A DNA stretch of 64,000 nt from LMUY01 sp965198895 (GTDB lineage Bacteria; Pseudomonadota; Alphaproteobacteria; Acetobacterales; Acetobacteraceae): the NCBI GenBank assembly GCA_965198895.1, contig OZ240676.1, forward strand, positions 248,001 to 312,000, given 5' to 3'. Both the position numbers and the translations under genes were made by a program. The notes below the pieces were generated by a model that was not told the origin of the DNA, did not search any database, and saw only the letters and a program-made list of their open reading frames with translations. Shown piece by piece: positions 48,552 through 57,150 of the stretch (positions are counted from its first letter, which is position 1; every line of letters begins with the position of its first letter).

Positions 48552-49730
48552 ATGGGACTTATAGGACATTCTGCGCTTGGCGCCTTCTGGCAGGTTCGCC
48601 GGGACACCGACACGCTTTGCGAGCATTTGACAGGTGAGGATCAGTGCATCCAGTCGATGCCGGATGCTAGCCCGGCAAAGTGGCACCGCGCGCATACAAC
48701 GTGGTTTTTCGAGCAATTCATTCTACAGCCGCACGTTGCGGGTTACCGGCCATTCAGCTCGAAGTTCAGCTACTTGTTCAACTCGTATTACGAGGCAGTA
48801 GGGGCACGGCATCCACGCTTCGCCCGAGGGATGATTACGCGGCCGAGTGCTGCCGAGGTCACTGACTACCGGGCCCATGTCGACTCCGCGATGGCCGAAC
48901 TTCTCGCCAGCGAAGCCGAATTGGGCTCTCTTCTCGTTCTGGGGCTTCAGCACGAGCAGCAACATCAGGAGTTGCTGCTGACCGATATGTTGCACGCCTT
49001 CAGCCAAAATCCGCTCAGTCCAGCGGTAGTCTCGGGTTGGACGCCGCCTCTCGCGTCTTCCGCCATTGACCGTTTCATAGCGTTTGATGGCGGGATCGTA
49101 TCTGCCGGTTTCGAGGGTGACGGCTTCTCATTCGACAACGAGTCACCTCGGCATAGGACCTTCTTACAGCCGTTCAAGCTGGCAAATCGCCTGGTTCGAA
49201 ATAGCGCCTGGATAGATTTCATCTCGGATGGAGGATACGCCAAACCCAACCTTTGGATGTCCGACGGTTGGTCGCAGGTGGTGGACCAAGCATGGACAGC
49301 ACCGATGTATTGGCGGCGTGGTAAGGATGGAAGCTGGCTTATATTCACTCCCGCCGGCGAGATGCCCATCGACCCAAACCAACCGGTCCGACACATCAGC
49401 TGGTACGAGGCCGACGCCTTCGCGCGCTGGTCAGGCGCTCGGCTCCCCACTGAATTCGAGTGGGAGGCAGCGAGTAGCAGCCCGGAGCTCCAGGAAATGA
49501 CTGATCACGTGTGGCAGTGGACTGGAAGTGCATACCTTCCTTACCCGGGGTTCACGCCCCCGAACGGCGCGATCGGCGAATACAACGGCAAGTTCATGAT
49601 CAACCAGATGGTGCTGCGTGGCGGGTCGATGGCCACCTCACAGGGTCACACACGACCCACCTACCGGAACTTCTTCCATCCTGATCGCCGCTGGCAGTTC
49701 TCCGGCCTGCGGCTTGCGACGGGGGCTTGA
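48552..49730 (+). CDS. egtB: ergothioneine biosynthesis sulfoxide synthase EgtB
   Basis: Non-haem iron enzyme that joins hercynine to a thiol (gamma-glutamylcysteine or cysteine) with O2. 392 residues: N-terminal DinB-like four-helix domain with the iron ligands in KWHRAHTTWFFE (His48) and GLQHEQQHQELLLTDML (His134, His138), spacing HxxxHxE as in EgtB; C-terminal formylglycine-generating-enzyme-like domain (FDNESPRHRTFLQPFKLANR, VRHISWYEADAFARWSGARL, VLRGGSMATSQGHTRPTYRN FF). Ribosome site GGGAGG. The egtD gene begins at the next base after its stop. Confidence 0.95.
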   Translation: MGLIGHSALGAFWQVRRDTDTLCEHLTGEDQCIQSMPDASPAKWHRAHTTWFFEQFILQPHVAGYRPFSSKFSYLFNSYYEAVGARHPRFARGMITRPSAAEVTDYRAHVDSAMAELLASEAELGSLLVLGLQHEQQHQELLLTDMLHAFSQNPLSPAVVSGWTPPLASSAIDRFIAFDGGIVSAGFEGDGFSFDNESPRHRTFLQPFKLANRLVRNSAWIDFISDGGYAKPNLWMSDGWSQVVDQAWTAPMYWRRGKDGSWLIFTPAGEMPIDPNQPVRHISWYEADAFARWSGARLPTEFEWEAASSSPELQEMTDHVWQWTGSAYLPYPGFTPPNGAIGEYNGKFMINQMVLRGGSMATSQGHTRPTYRNFFHPDRRWQFSGLRLATGA

Positions 49731-50678
49731 ATGCTCGACGACCTAACCCCTACCACGGACCCGGTTGTTGCAGAAGTCCTGAAGGGACTTGCGCAGCCGC
49801 AGAAAACGCTGCCAGCCAGATTATTCTATGACGCTGAGGGCTGCCGCCTCTTCGGCGAAATTACCCGCCTCCCGGAGTATTACGTGACGAGGGCGGAGAG
49901 CGCCCTCATCGATAAAATCCGCCGGGAACTTCCCAGCATCCCGGGAAGCGCGCTTGTCGAGTATGGTGGAAGCGACGAGTCTAAGGCTGTTGCCATCCTC
50001 GACCAGACCAAGGCATCGACATACGTTCCCATCGACGTAGCGGAGGGGGCACTGCAGGCCATCAAGCAGCGCCTCGCTGCATCCAGGCCGAACCTTCAGG
50101 TCTGCCCGGTTGCGGCTGACTTCCTCCAGCCGTTCCGGCTGCCATCGGCGATAGCTCTCCAGCCAAAGATCGGCTTCTTTCCAGGGTCGACGATTGGAAA
50201 TCTCGATCCGAGCGCCGCCCGCTTGTTCCTCCAGCAAGTAAGGCAGACCCTCGGTTCCGGCGCAAATTTCATTGTCGGCGTCGACCTACGAAAAGATCCA
50301 GGGCTACTCGTTCCGGCTTACGATGACGCTCAGGGTGTCACCGCGGCTTTCAACAGGAACATGCTCACTCATCTGAACCGTCTCACGGACGCCGGATTTG
50401 ATCCGCTTAGCTTCGAGCACCGCGTCTTGTGGAATGCTGCGCAATCACGGATCGAAATGCATCTTGTCAGCATTCAGAGCCAGACGGTCCACCTCGCCGG
50501 ACACGCTATCGACTTTAGGCGCGGCGAGACAATCCACACCGAAAACAGTTACAAGCACAGCGTTGACAGCTTCGTCGAACTCGCCGAGGGAGCGGACTGG
50601 GCATCGCAAGCAGTTTGGACTGACGATGCCAACCTGTTCTCGATCCACTTACTTCGAGCGAGGAATGCGGTTCAATGA
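49731..50678 (+). CDS. egtD: L-histidine N-alpha-methyltransferase EgtD
   Basis: Trimethylates histidine to hercynine using S-adenosylmethionine, the first step of ergothioneine synthesis. 315 residues: RLFYDAEGCRLFGEITRLPEYY at the N-terminus, then VEYGGSDESKAVAIL as SAM loop (somewhat divergent from the usual GSGxSxKTRxLL), the highly conserved FFPGSTIGNLDP, and the C-terminal IHTENSYKHS. Overlaps by ATGA with the following small gene, and adjoins egtB. No separate EgtE lyase or EgtA/EgtC gene is found here. Confidence 0.94.
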   Translation: MLDDLTPTTDPVVAEVLKGLAQPQKTLPARLFYDAEGCRLFGEITRLPEYYVTRAESALIDKIRRELPSIPGSALVEYGGSDESKAVAILDQTKASTYVPIDVAEGALQAIKQRLAASRPNLQVCPVAADFLQPFRLPSAIALQPKIGFFPGSTIGNLDPSAARLFLQQVRQTLGSGANFIVGVDLRKDPGLLVPAYDDAQGVTAAFNRNMLTHLNRLTDAGFDPLSFEHRVLWNAAQSRIEMHLVSIQSQTVHLAGHAIDFRRGETIHTENSYKHSVDSFVELAEGADWASQAVWTDDANLFSIHLLRARNAVQ

Positions 50679-50929
50679 AGCTGTACGCAGTTGCAGTTTG
50701 CGTCGCGCTGCTAAGTGCGACTGCATCGGCGCAGACGGGCACGCCGGCTGAGCAAAGGAACAGTAACCCTACCGGGAGTTCAACCTCAAAGTTGCCAATG
50801 ACACCGTCGGTTATTCACCCGGGGGACCCCGATCCAGCGATGGCTTTGAAGCCCCCTGTCACCGGTGTCACGCCCGTCGTCCCGCCGCCGGGAACGCCGG
50901 GCAACGGTTCAACGGTTGTGCCGAAGTAA
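50675..50929 (+). CDS. small exported proline-rich protein
   Basis: 84 residues with ATG overlapping the egtD stop. A signal peptide (residues 1-19, ending SATASAQ) is followed by a Pro/Thr/Gly-rich unstructured region (VIHPGDPDPAMALKPPVTGV, TPVVPPPGTPGNGSTVVPK). Similar short secreted proteins are common in acetic acid bacteria and relatives with unknown function. Its co-translation with egtD makes it a member of the cluster at least in regulation. Its end abuts the convergent DUF2934 gene. Confidence 0.7.
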   Translation: MKLYAVAVCVALLSATASAQTGTPAEQRNSNPTGSSTSKLPMTPSVIHPGDPDPAMALKPPVTGVTPVVPPPGTPGNGSTVVPK

Positions 50930-51247
50930 CTACGACGTCTTGAGATCCCGGCTTGGAGTTTGGGCGTGCTCCCCTTGATCGGAAAGCCGGTCAGGGAACT
51001 CTCCCAAATTGCTTTGGATCGACGCTTCCTCAACGGGTTGACCCATTATCACACTCGGATCGTCGATACTTGGAACCGGAAGCTGTCCTGTAGCTCGGCT
51101 GTCTTCCATGCCAACAAGTTCCCTCGCTCGCTCCCAGTATTCGAGATCGTTCCCATGCGGCCCGCCATCCGCCTGCCACAACTCGTAGGCGCGTTCGCGG
51201 ATGCGCTCATCGCGAGCCGGGTTCTCTTCCAGTGGATTGTCGGACAT
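50930..51247 (-). CDS. DUF2934-domain protein
   Basis: 105 residues from ATG 51247. Residues 11-45 form the short DUF2934 helical motif: RDERIRERAYELWQADGGPHG, NDLEYWERARELV. The remainder is acidic and disordered. The motif is widespread in alphaproteobacteria, often in stress-related contexts, without a known function. Convergent with and directly abutting the secreted small-protein gene. Confidence 0.85.
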   Translation of the reverse strand: MSDNPLEENPARDERIRERAYELWQADGGPHGNDLEYWERARELVGMEDSRATGQLPVPSIDDPSVIMGQPVEEASIQSNLGEFPDRLSDQGEHAQTPSRDLKTS

Positions 51248-51312
51248 TAACGCTCTCCTTCGATGGTTGAAGCGCCCGGACAGGCAATTGGTTCGCTGTT
51301 GGCGACGCGGCA

Positions 51313-52614
51313 CTACCGAGGGCCATATGAAACCCGCCAGATTGTGCCGTTGCCATCCTCGCCGACCAGCAACGACCCGTCTTGCAGTTCCGTGACCCCG
51401 ACAGGGCGCCCCCAAACCGCATCGTCGTTCAAGACAAAACCGGTTAGAAAATCTTCGTATTCTCCGGTCGGAATACCGTCATGCAGCCGTATCCGCACGA
51501 CTTTGTAACCCGTTCGGCGTGCCCGATTCCAACTGCCGTGCAATATCACGAAAGCGTCGCCATGATACTCGGCCGGAAATTCGTCACCGTTGTAGAACGT
51601 GATGCCGAGCGGTGCAGAGTGCGGCTGTATCAGCACGTCGGGCACACTGACGCGCCCGCTGAGGTCCGGGCGTTCACCCTTGTGCCGGGGGTCACCATGA
51701 TCGCCGATGTAGTACCACGGCCAGCCATAGAACGCGCCAGGCGTCACACGCGTCACGTAATCCGGCGGCAGGTCGTCACCCAAGCCGTCCCGCTCATTCG
51801 CAGCACACCACAGCGCCCCGGTTTTCGGCTCAATTGCGAGTCCGACGCAGTTGCGAATACCAGATGCCACGAGTTGAAGCGGCCCTCCCTGGGGCGAGAA
51901 CTGAAACACCGCAGCACGTCCCGCTTCGTCACCTGTTGCAGCACCGGCCGCAGCAGCGGACCCGCTGCCACTCGTGCCATGCATCCCTCTCGCGACATTG
52001 GACGCGGAGCCCACGGAGACGAACAAAGTAGTCCCGTCCAGCGATGCTGCGAGATCCCGCGTCCAGTGTCCGCCCTCAGGAAGATGTGGCACGATACCCT
52101 CCGCCGGGCCGGCTGCCTCCGTCCGTCCGTCATACGGATAGCGCACGATGCGGGAGGTTTCGGCTACGTAGACGAAACGCGGGCGCGTTGGTGGCCAAAA
52201 GGCAATTCCGAACGGCTGGTCCAATTCCGAAGCAAAGATGGAGGGGACCCCGGGATGGCTTGCGCCGCCCTGTGGACGCCATACCAAAATGCGCCCCGAA
52301 CCGCTCTCCGCAAGGAAAACGTCGCCGTTCGGGGCCGTCCGCAGCGAACGGGGCGTGTTCAGGCCAGTCGCCCATAGCTGCACCGTAAAGCCTCTTGGGA
52401 CGAGTGGTGCGGCTCCTACCGGTCGGGGGATGACACGCGGACCACGGCTCGCCGAGGGAGTGGCATCGGGCGGGGGTAAGTCGCCCTCCGTCAAATGCCT
52501 GACCACTCCGGGCGCATCGGCATGCCAATCCCCGTAGGCAGCAGGACCCTGATGGATAACCTGCGCCTCGGCGATGCCAGACGCGAGCAAAGCGGCGGTA
52601 AGGACGAATCTCAT
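51313..52614 (-). CDS. PQQ-dependent sugar (sorbosone-type) dehydrogenase
   Basis: Periplasmic protein, 433 residues from ATG 52614. Signal peptide at 1-18 (FVLTAALLASGIAEA). The rest is a six-bladed propeller of the soluble glucose/L-sorbosone dehydrogenase type: GFTVQLWATGLNTPRSLRTAPNGDVFLAESGSG, FGIAFWPPTRPRFVYVAETS, GHWTRDLAASLDGTTLFVSV GS, GLAIEPKTGALWCAANERDG, YGWPWYYIGDHGDPR and HGSWNRARRTGYKVVRIRL. Likely oxidises a sugar or aldehyde using PQQ and calcium; substrate not readable. Divergent from the Hint protein gene. Confidence 0.85.
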   Translation of the reverse strand: MRFVLTAALLASGIAEAQVIHQGPAAYGDWHADAPGVVRHLTEGDLPPPDATPSASRGPRVIPRPVGAAPLVPRGFTVQLWATGLNTPRSLRTAPNGDVFLAESGSGRILVWRPQGGASHPGVPSIFASELDQPFGIAFWPPTRPRFVYVAETSRIVRYPYDGRTEAAGPAEGIVPHLPEGGHWTRDLAASLDGTTLFVSVGSASNVARGMHGTSGSGSAAAAGAATGDEAGRAAVFQFSPQGGPLQLVASGIRNCVGLAIEPKTGALWCAANERDGLGDDLPPDYVTRVTPGAFYGWPWYYIGDHGDPRHKGERPDLSGRVSVPDVLIQPHSAPLGITFYNGDEFPAEYHGDAFVILHGSWNRARRTGYKVVRIRLHDGIPTGEYEDFLTGFVLNDDAVWGRPVGVTELQDGSLLVGEDGNGTIWRVSYGPR

Positions 52615-52744
52615 CGTCAACACCTAACATCTGCCGCAATCCTTTGCATTGTCGGCAGCAGCCTTGCCAAACAACAAACCGTTGTAAGATGGATGGTTCG
52701 CCGGCCCAAGACACCGTATGAAACGGAGGCACAGAGGGGCGACA

Positions 52745-53596
52745 ATGGCGGACACCGCACTGTTCAGCAGCTTCCACAGGCCCCGGACGCCTGTTGGCGA
52801 GCCGATTGAAGATTTACCAACGCAGGCAGCCACCCGCATTCGCGAGCCCGACCCGGCCCCGGCTAATTTGCCGGCAAGCTTCGAAGCGGACGGTCCGTCT
52901 CTGGACCTCGCCGGCGAGCCCGAATTCGAGAGTGTGCAAGCGGCGTTTGCGCCCGAACTCGACGAAGCTGGCAACGAGCAAAACATACCGGGATCCGACT
53001 GGGTCGACCTCACGGCGGTCCCGCTCGATTGTGACCAACTCGGCTTGGCAAACCCCATCGTCATCTCGGTTGTTGCCCGGTTGCCCGGCTTCCAACCCAT
53101 CGCACTCGATGCCGCGACATCAGGCATCTACCGTCCTCAAGGCTTCCGGGCGGCGCCATGGAGCGGTTTCGCCTACGATCAAGCGAGCGACGTGCTCACC
53201 GGAGTGGCTGCGGGCACGCGCATCCTGACGGCCCGCGGCGAGATCGAAGTCGAAAGGCTGATGCCCGGCGATGCAGCCCTGACACTTCGCAACCCGGCGT
53301 TGCTTCCCATCTCATGGATCGGGCGGAGCGTTGCTTCCGCCCGGCCGATTCGGATAGAGCCTGGCGCGCTTGGCCCAAACGTCCCACGCCGCTCGTTATG
53401 TCTGGGACCGGACCAGGCCATTTTCATCAAGCCCGTTCCGGTGGCGGCACGCACGCTGGTCAACGGCACGACTATCCGGGAGGTCGACACAGACTCGTCG
53501 GACCTATTTCATGTCGACGTCGGCCGGGCTGAAATCCTCTTTGCAGAAGGTCTTCCGCTGTCCAGTAGCAGCCGTGTAAGTCTGCCTGGCAGATGA
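52745..53596 (+). CDS. Hint-domain protein, catalytic residues replaced
   Basis: 283 residues from ATG 52745. N-terminal half is acidic and variable. Residues about 150-275 match the Hint_2 (hedgehog/intein-like) domain: LTGVAAGTRILTARGEIEVE, RLMPGDAALTLRNPALLPIS, PRRSLCLGPDQAIFIKPVPV, AARTLVNGTTIREVD. In active Hint domains the first residue of the motif is cysteine (CFxxGTxI) and block B has His in SPDHALF; here these are Gly and Gln. The domain is therefore probably unable to splice or cleave and may be a structural or binding module. Its stop overlaps the next gene. Confidence 0.78.
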   Translation: MADTALFSSFHRPRTPVGEPIEDLPTQAATRIREPDPAPANLPASFEADGPSLDLAGEPEFESVQAAFAPELDEAGNEQNIPGSDWVDLTAVPLDCDQLGLANPIVISVVARLPGFQPIALDAATSGIYRPQGFRAAPWSGFAYDQASDVLTGVAAGTRILTARGEIEVERLMPGDAALTLRNPALLPISWIGRSVASARPIRIEPGALGPNVPRRSLCLGPDQAIFIKPVPVAARTLVNGTTIREVDTDSSDLFHVDVGRAEILFAEGLPLSSSSRVSLPGR

Positions 53597-54615
53597 ACCG
53601 AGGAATGACCGACCTCTTTGCCGACGATGAGGCCATCATGCTGGCCGACCTGGCGCAACTCACGCCGGAACCCGCGGCTCTCGGCTCTTTGCTATCCGGT
53701 CTGGGATACGAGCTGCAGCAGTTTGGCGATGGCCTGTACGCGGCCGGCAATATCGGCCACGCAGACTCCCCTGTGCTCCTCTTCCAGCTGTACAGCCGAT
53801 CGGGACTCGCCGTCCGCAAACGAGAGCTTGTCGGCAAGCACATCTGCCGGAGTGCCACCTTGGCCGCCGGGCTTGCGGCTCTACGCTCCGTGGAGCGGCG
53901 GCCGCCGCTCTTGTTCCTGACCCGGCGGCAACCGCCCCCGAGCGGTATTCGGCCCGAGCAGATCATCAGCCTCGAGGGGGGCGTCGTTCCTCGCATATGG
54001 CGCAACTGCTTCGGACGGTTTGACGCATTGGTTCGCCTTGCCGGGCAGCAACCCCATCCTGGCCTTCCGAACACCGCAGTCAACGCGCTGGAGGCCGCAG
54101 TGCCGGTCCTGCAGGCCTTGCTGCACCTGAAGGCGGATATCCAGCTTCGAGCCGCCCACGGCGTGTTCTCGGATGCGCCGTTACAGCCTCGGCTGACCAT
54201 CAGTGCGGCGCACGGTGGCTCGCACGGCTCCGCGCTGCCCGCACTGTTAGATATCCTCGTCAGTCGCCGGTACGACCCTGCCGAGAGCGTCCACGCAGCC
54301 TTGGAGGAGATCAGATCCATCGTCATCAGCGCGGCATCCCGATCGCTTCGCGTCGATGTCTCGATTACGGAGCACGAGTCTCCAGTACCGGATCCGGATG
54401 CAAGCAATCGGACACGGGAGGAACGGGCGCTCGCTGCAGGATGGGGATGGCCTCAGGTCGCGTTCTGCAGTTCGAGCGTGCTGATTCCAGGTGCTACCAT
54501 CCTCGGAGGCCTGGAACGGCCGGAACATGACCCCGAATCGGACCACGCATCGACGACGCTCGACGAGATGACGGCGCTCTCTCGTACCCTGCGTGCTCTT
54601 TTGCTCGATAGCTGA
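53593..54615 (+). CDS. M20-peptidase-like protein, apparently non-catalytic
   Basis: 340 residues, ATGA-coupled with the Hint gene. Two parts recall M20 peptidases: an N-terminal alpha/beta region (LGSLLSGLGYELQQFGDGLYAAG, VLLFQLYSRSGLAVRKRELVG) and a central domain with LTISAAHGGSHGSALPALLDIL, similar to the M20 dimerisation domain; the end ILGGLERPEHDPESDHASTT LDEMTALSRTLRALLL fits the M20 C-terminus. The metal ligands of the first half (HxD, DDxG) are missing. A pseudoenzyme partner of the Hint protein is possible. The family call is tentative. Confidence 0.45.
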   Translation: MNRGMTDLFADDEAIMLADLAQLTPEPAALGSLLSGLGYELQQFGDGLYAAGNIGHADSPVLLFQLYSRSGLAVRKRELVGKHICRSATLAAGLAALRSVERRPPLLFLTRRQPPPSGIRPEQIISLEGGVVPRIWRNCFGRFDALVRLAGQQPHPGLPNTAVNALEAAVPVLQALLHLKADIQLRAAHGVFSDAPLQPRLTISAAHGGSHGSALPALLDILVSRRYDPAESVHAALEEIRSIVISAASRSLRVDVSITEHESPVPDPDASNRTREERALAAGWGWPQVAFCSSSVLIPGATILGGLERPEHDPESDHASTTLDEMTALSRTLRALLLDS

Positions 54616-54660
54616 CACGAGGCGGTTGCGCTCGATGAACCTTGCACATACTCGGTAGCC

Positions 54661-55242
54661 ATGAACCGTCACTCTCGTTTCAATGTGCTCCCAGCGATGG
54701 TGGTTCTCACCAGTTTGGCTGCCGCACCGGCCATGGCCCAAAAGGGCGTTCCTCCGACTTCGGTCATCGTCGGTGGCCATCCCATGCAGTCCGACCACGA
54801 CATCGCCGACAATCTCTCAGGCTCAGCGGAGCATACGGTGTTTGTCCGCCTGCTGCGGAGCGCGGGTATGTTCGATGCGCTGCAGGGGCACGGCCCATTC
54901 ACCGTATTCGCGCCGACCGATGCCGCGTTCGGCCGGCTTCCACCGGGACTACTGGATGGGTTGGAGCATTCGGAAAACAAGGGCGGCTTGGTCGCCCTGC
55001 TCTCCATGCAGATCCTGCCTGGCAACTACTCGCTGGCCCGGCTGCGATACCTGATCCGAGGCGGCAAAGGTCAGGTCGAGATCGCCACCGTGGACGATGC
55101 CGAACTCAACGTGACGACGAATGGCCCCGCGAACCTTGTCCTGCGCGATCCCAAAGGCGACACCGCTGACATCGTGATTTACGACGCCAAACAAGCGAAT
55201 GGCGTCGTATTCGTCACCGACCGGGTGCTGCTGCCGGGCTGA
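54661..55242 (+). CDS. fasciclin (FAS1)-domain exported protein
   Basis: 193 residues. Signal peptide 1-26 (MVVLTSLAAAPAMA). A single FAS1 domain follows: HTVFVRLLRSAGMFDALQGHGPFTVFAPTDAAFGRLPPG (H1 motif), LLSMQILPGNYSLARL, and the end VIYDAKQANGVVFVTDRVLL PG (H2). FAS1 proteins mediate adhesion or bind ligands in the periplasm or at the surface. Its 3' end overlaps by 29 bases with the convergent anti-sigma factor gene, whose sigma factor may control it. Confidence 0.9.
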   Translation: MNRHSRFNVLPAMVVLTSLAAAPAMAQKGVPPTSVIVGGHPMQSDHDIADNLSGSAEHTVFVRLLRSAGMFDALQGHGPFTVFAPTDAAFGRLPPGLLDGLEHSENKGGLVALLSMQILPGNYSLARLRYLIRGGKGQVEIATVDDAELNVTTNGPANLVLRDPKGDTADIVIYDAKQANGVVFVTDRVLLPG

Positions 55243-55915
55243 TCGGGACCAGGGTACCGCCGAACAAAACCGCCCCCGTCGGTGCCCCTGTCGGTGACCC
55301 TCCGGCCGGCTCGTCAGACACCAGCAGTTGCTCTTGCGCCGTCGGACGCTGCGGTTCCGTGACGATCCGCTGGCCCGTTGGCAGGACGCCAAGCGGGATC
55401 GGGGCAGTTGCCCCCTGCGGCAACGCCCATAGCTCATAGGACCGGCCGGCCGGTGCAGGCTGACCGCTCAAATTGGTCACCGCGATGGTGCCATCGGGCC
55501 GCGTTTCCGCCAGGAAGCGGGCCGGCGTAGCGAGCGGTGCCAGAGCAGCAGCAAACCGCGGCGGGGCGACCTCGGGGCTTTGTGGCCGCGGCAGGAAGAC
55601 GAACAGTGCCAGACTGGCTGCGATCGCCAATGAAATCGCTGTCGTCGCCTTCCACACACCGCTCCCAGGACGCCGGCGCGGTTGCGTCTCGTCGCCGATC
55701 GCCATCGAAAGGCGTGACCACAGCAGCGGAGGTGGCTGCACGCTTGGCACGAGTTCGCCAAGTACGCTGAGCCGGTCCTGCCAGTAATGGATCTCGCGCG
55801 CAAACTGTGGATCGCGCGCAGCCATCGCTTCGGCCTCACGCATCTCCGCAAGGTCCAGGCTCCCGAGCGCATACTCGGCAGCAACCAGCATGGGATCGTT
55901 CTCGGTGCCACTCAT
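55214..55915 (-). CDS. anti-sigma factor of the RskA type
   Basis: 233 residues from ATG 55915, which overlaps the sigma-factor stop (ATGA). Cytoplasmic N-terminus with the zinc-less anti-sigma helix pattern (VAAEYALGSLDLAEMREAEAMAARDPQFAREIHYWQDRLS), one membrane span near 87-107 (ATTAISLAIAASLALFVFL) and a periplasmic RskA domain (ARFLAETRPDGTIAVTNLSG, SYELWALPQGATAPIPLGVL). It should hold the sigma factor inactive at the membrane until released by proteolysis. Confidence 0.9.
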   Translation of the reverse strand: MSGTENDPMLVAAEYALGSLDLAEMREAEAMAARDPQFAREIHYWQDRLSVLGELVPSVQPPPLLWSRLSMAIGDETQPRRRPGSGVWKATTAISLAIAASLALFVFLPRPQSPEVAPPRFAAALAPLATPARFLAETRPDGTIAVTNLSGQPAPAGRSYELWALPQGATAPIPLGVLPTGQRIVTEPQRPTAQEQLLVSDEPAGGSPTGAPTGAVLFGGTLVPISPAAAPGR

Positions 55916-56502
55916 GAGGGTGCTCCCGTGGCGCGATCCATGCACGCCCGCAAGACCAGCAGCGCCCGGCGGATCGACGATTTTACAGTTCCAAGCGGTT
56001 GGCCGAGGCGGTTCGCGATTTCGCTCTGCGTCAGCCCCTCAATGAAGGCGAGCGTCACGAGGCGGCGCCTCGGTGCCTCGACCTCCTGCAAACACGCTCC
56101 AAGGGCAGAATTCTCCGCGCCTCGCACAAGGCGGCTCAGGACGTCCGGCTCCTCGTCGGCCACTTCGGGCATTTCCATCCCAGTGATCTCGCGGCCTTGT
56201 TTGCGTATAATGTCGAGTGCCCGATAACGCACCAGGCTTACAAGCCAGCCTTCTGGGTTCCCCCGACTCGGGTCGTAGCGATCGGAATTGCGCCAAACCT
56301 GCAGCATGGCATCGTGCACAGCATCTGACGCCAACGCCTGGCTGCGCGTGATCCGGAGCGCAACGCCGAATAGGCGGGCCGAATTGCTATCATACAATTT
56401 GCGGAACGCGACTTTGTCTCCAGCGCCGCAACGAGCCAGCAAATCGGCTGTCGGCGAAGTCTGAGTGCCAGCGACGACTTTAAGCCGTGGTGTTACGGAC
56501 AT
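55912..56502 (-). CDS. ECF sigma-70 factor (SigK-like)
   Basis: 196 residues from ATG 56502; the upstream extension is improbable. Region 2 is AFRKLYDSNSARLFGVALRI TRSQALASDAVHDAMLQVWR, with GWLVSLVRYRALDIIRKQGR; region 4 is LVTLAFIEGLTQSEIANRLG QPLGTVKSSIRRALLVLRAC, a clear -35-binding HTH. Paired with the RskA-type anti-sigma gene, resembling SigK/RskA systems. The adjoining fasciclin gene is a likely target, by comparison with mycobacteria. Confidence 0.92.
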   Translation of the reverse strand: MSVTPRLKVVAGTQTSPTADLLARCGAGDKVAFRKLYDSNSARLFGVALRITRSQALASDAVHDAMLQVWRNSDRYDPSRGNPEGWLVSLVRYRALDIIRKQGREITGMEMPEVADEEPDVLSRLVRGAENSALGACLQEVEAPRRRLVTLAFIEGLTQSEIANRLGQPLGTVKSSIRRALLVLRACMDRATGAPS

Positions 56503-56685
56503 GCTATCCCAAGCATTACCCGTGACAAACCCGAGTATCAAGCTGTTGGCGAGCATAAAAGCTGCCATTCGGGTTGCCCTTTCCTAAGCGACCTGTGCTG
56601 ACTTTACGGAACAGCTTGGCACTTGGATGCGCGCTGCCAGAAAACAGCCGAGCGGACAATCCTCGAATGGTCTGCGGCAATGGCG

Positions 56686-57150
56686 CTAGCCGAGCGCCTT
56701 TGCCGCCTCCATTACCTCAGCGGCGTGGCCCGGCACCTTCACCTTGCGCCAGACACGGGCGATCTTGCCATCCTTGCCGATCAGGAACGTCGAGCGGTCG
56801 ATCCCCATATAAGCCCGCCCGTACATCGACTTCTCGCCCCACGAGCCATAAGCCTCGGCAACACCGCCCGTATCGGAGGCGAGCGGAAAACTAAGCGAGT
56901 ATTTCTCGGCGAATTTCTCGATCGGCTTCATCGCGTCTTTCGAGACGCCGATAACCTCGATGCCGATGTGGCCCAGCTGGGGCAATGCTTCCTGGAACGC
57001 GCAGGCTTCCTTGGTGCAGCCCGGCGTGTCGGCCTTGGGATAGAAATACAGCACGAAGGGGCGACCCTTCATCGCCGCCAGGCTAACGGTACGGCCCCCC
57101 GTCGCCGCCATCGTGAAATCCGGCGCCATATCACCTTCCGCCACGCTCAT
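56686..57150 (-). CDS. bcp: thioredoxin-dependent thiol peroxidase (Bcp)
   Basis: 154 residues, peroxiredoxin of the BCP/PrxQ class, reducing hydroperoxides at the expense of thioredoxin. Peroxidatic Cys45 in DTPGCTKEACAFQE and resolving Cys50, five residues apart as in PrxQ; VLYFYPKADTPG is the typical active-site approach. Its start overlaps the end of glnE by 20 bases, so it is co-transcribed with it, an arrangement common in alphaproteobacteria. Confidence 0.95.
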   Translation of the reverse strand: MSVAEGDMAPDFTMAATGGRTVSLAAMKGRPFVLYFYPKADTPGCTKEACAFQEALPQLGHIGIEVIGVSKDAMKPIEKFAEKYSLSFPLASDTGGVAEAYGSWGEKSMYGRAYMGIDRSTFLIGKDGKIARVWRKVKVPGHAAEVMEAAKALG

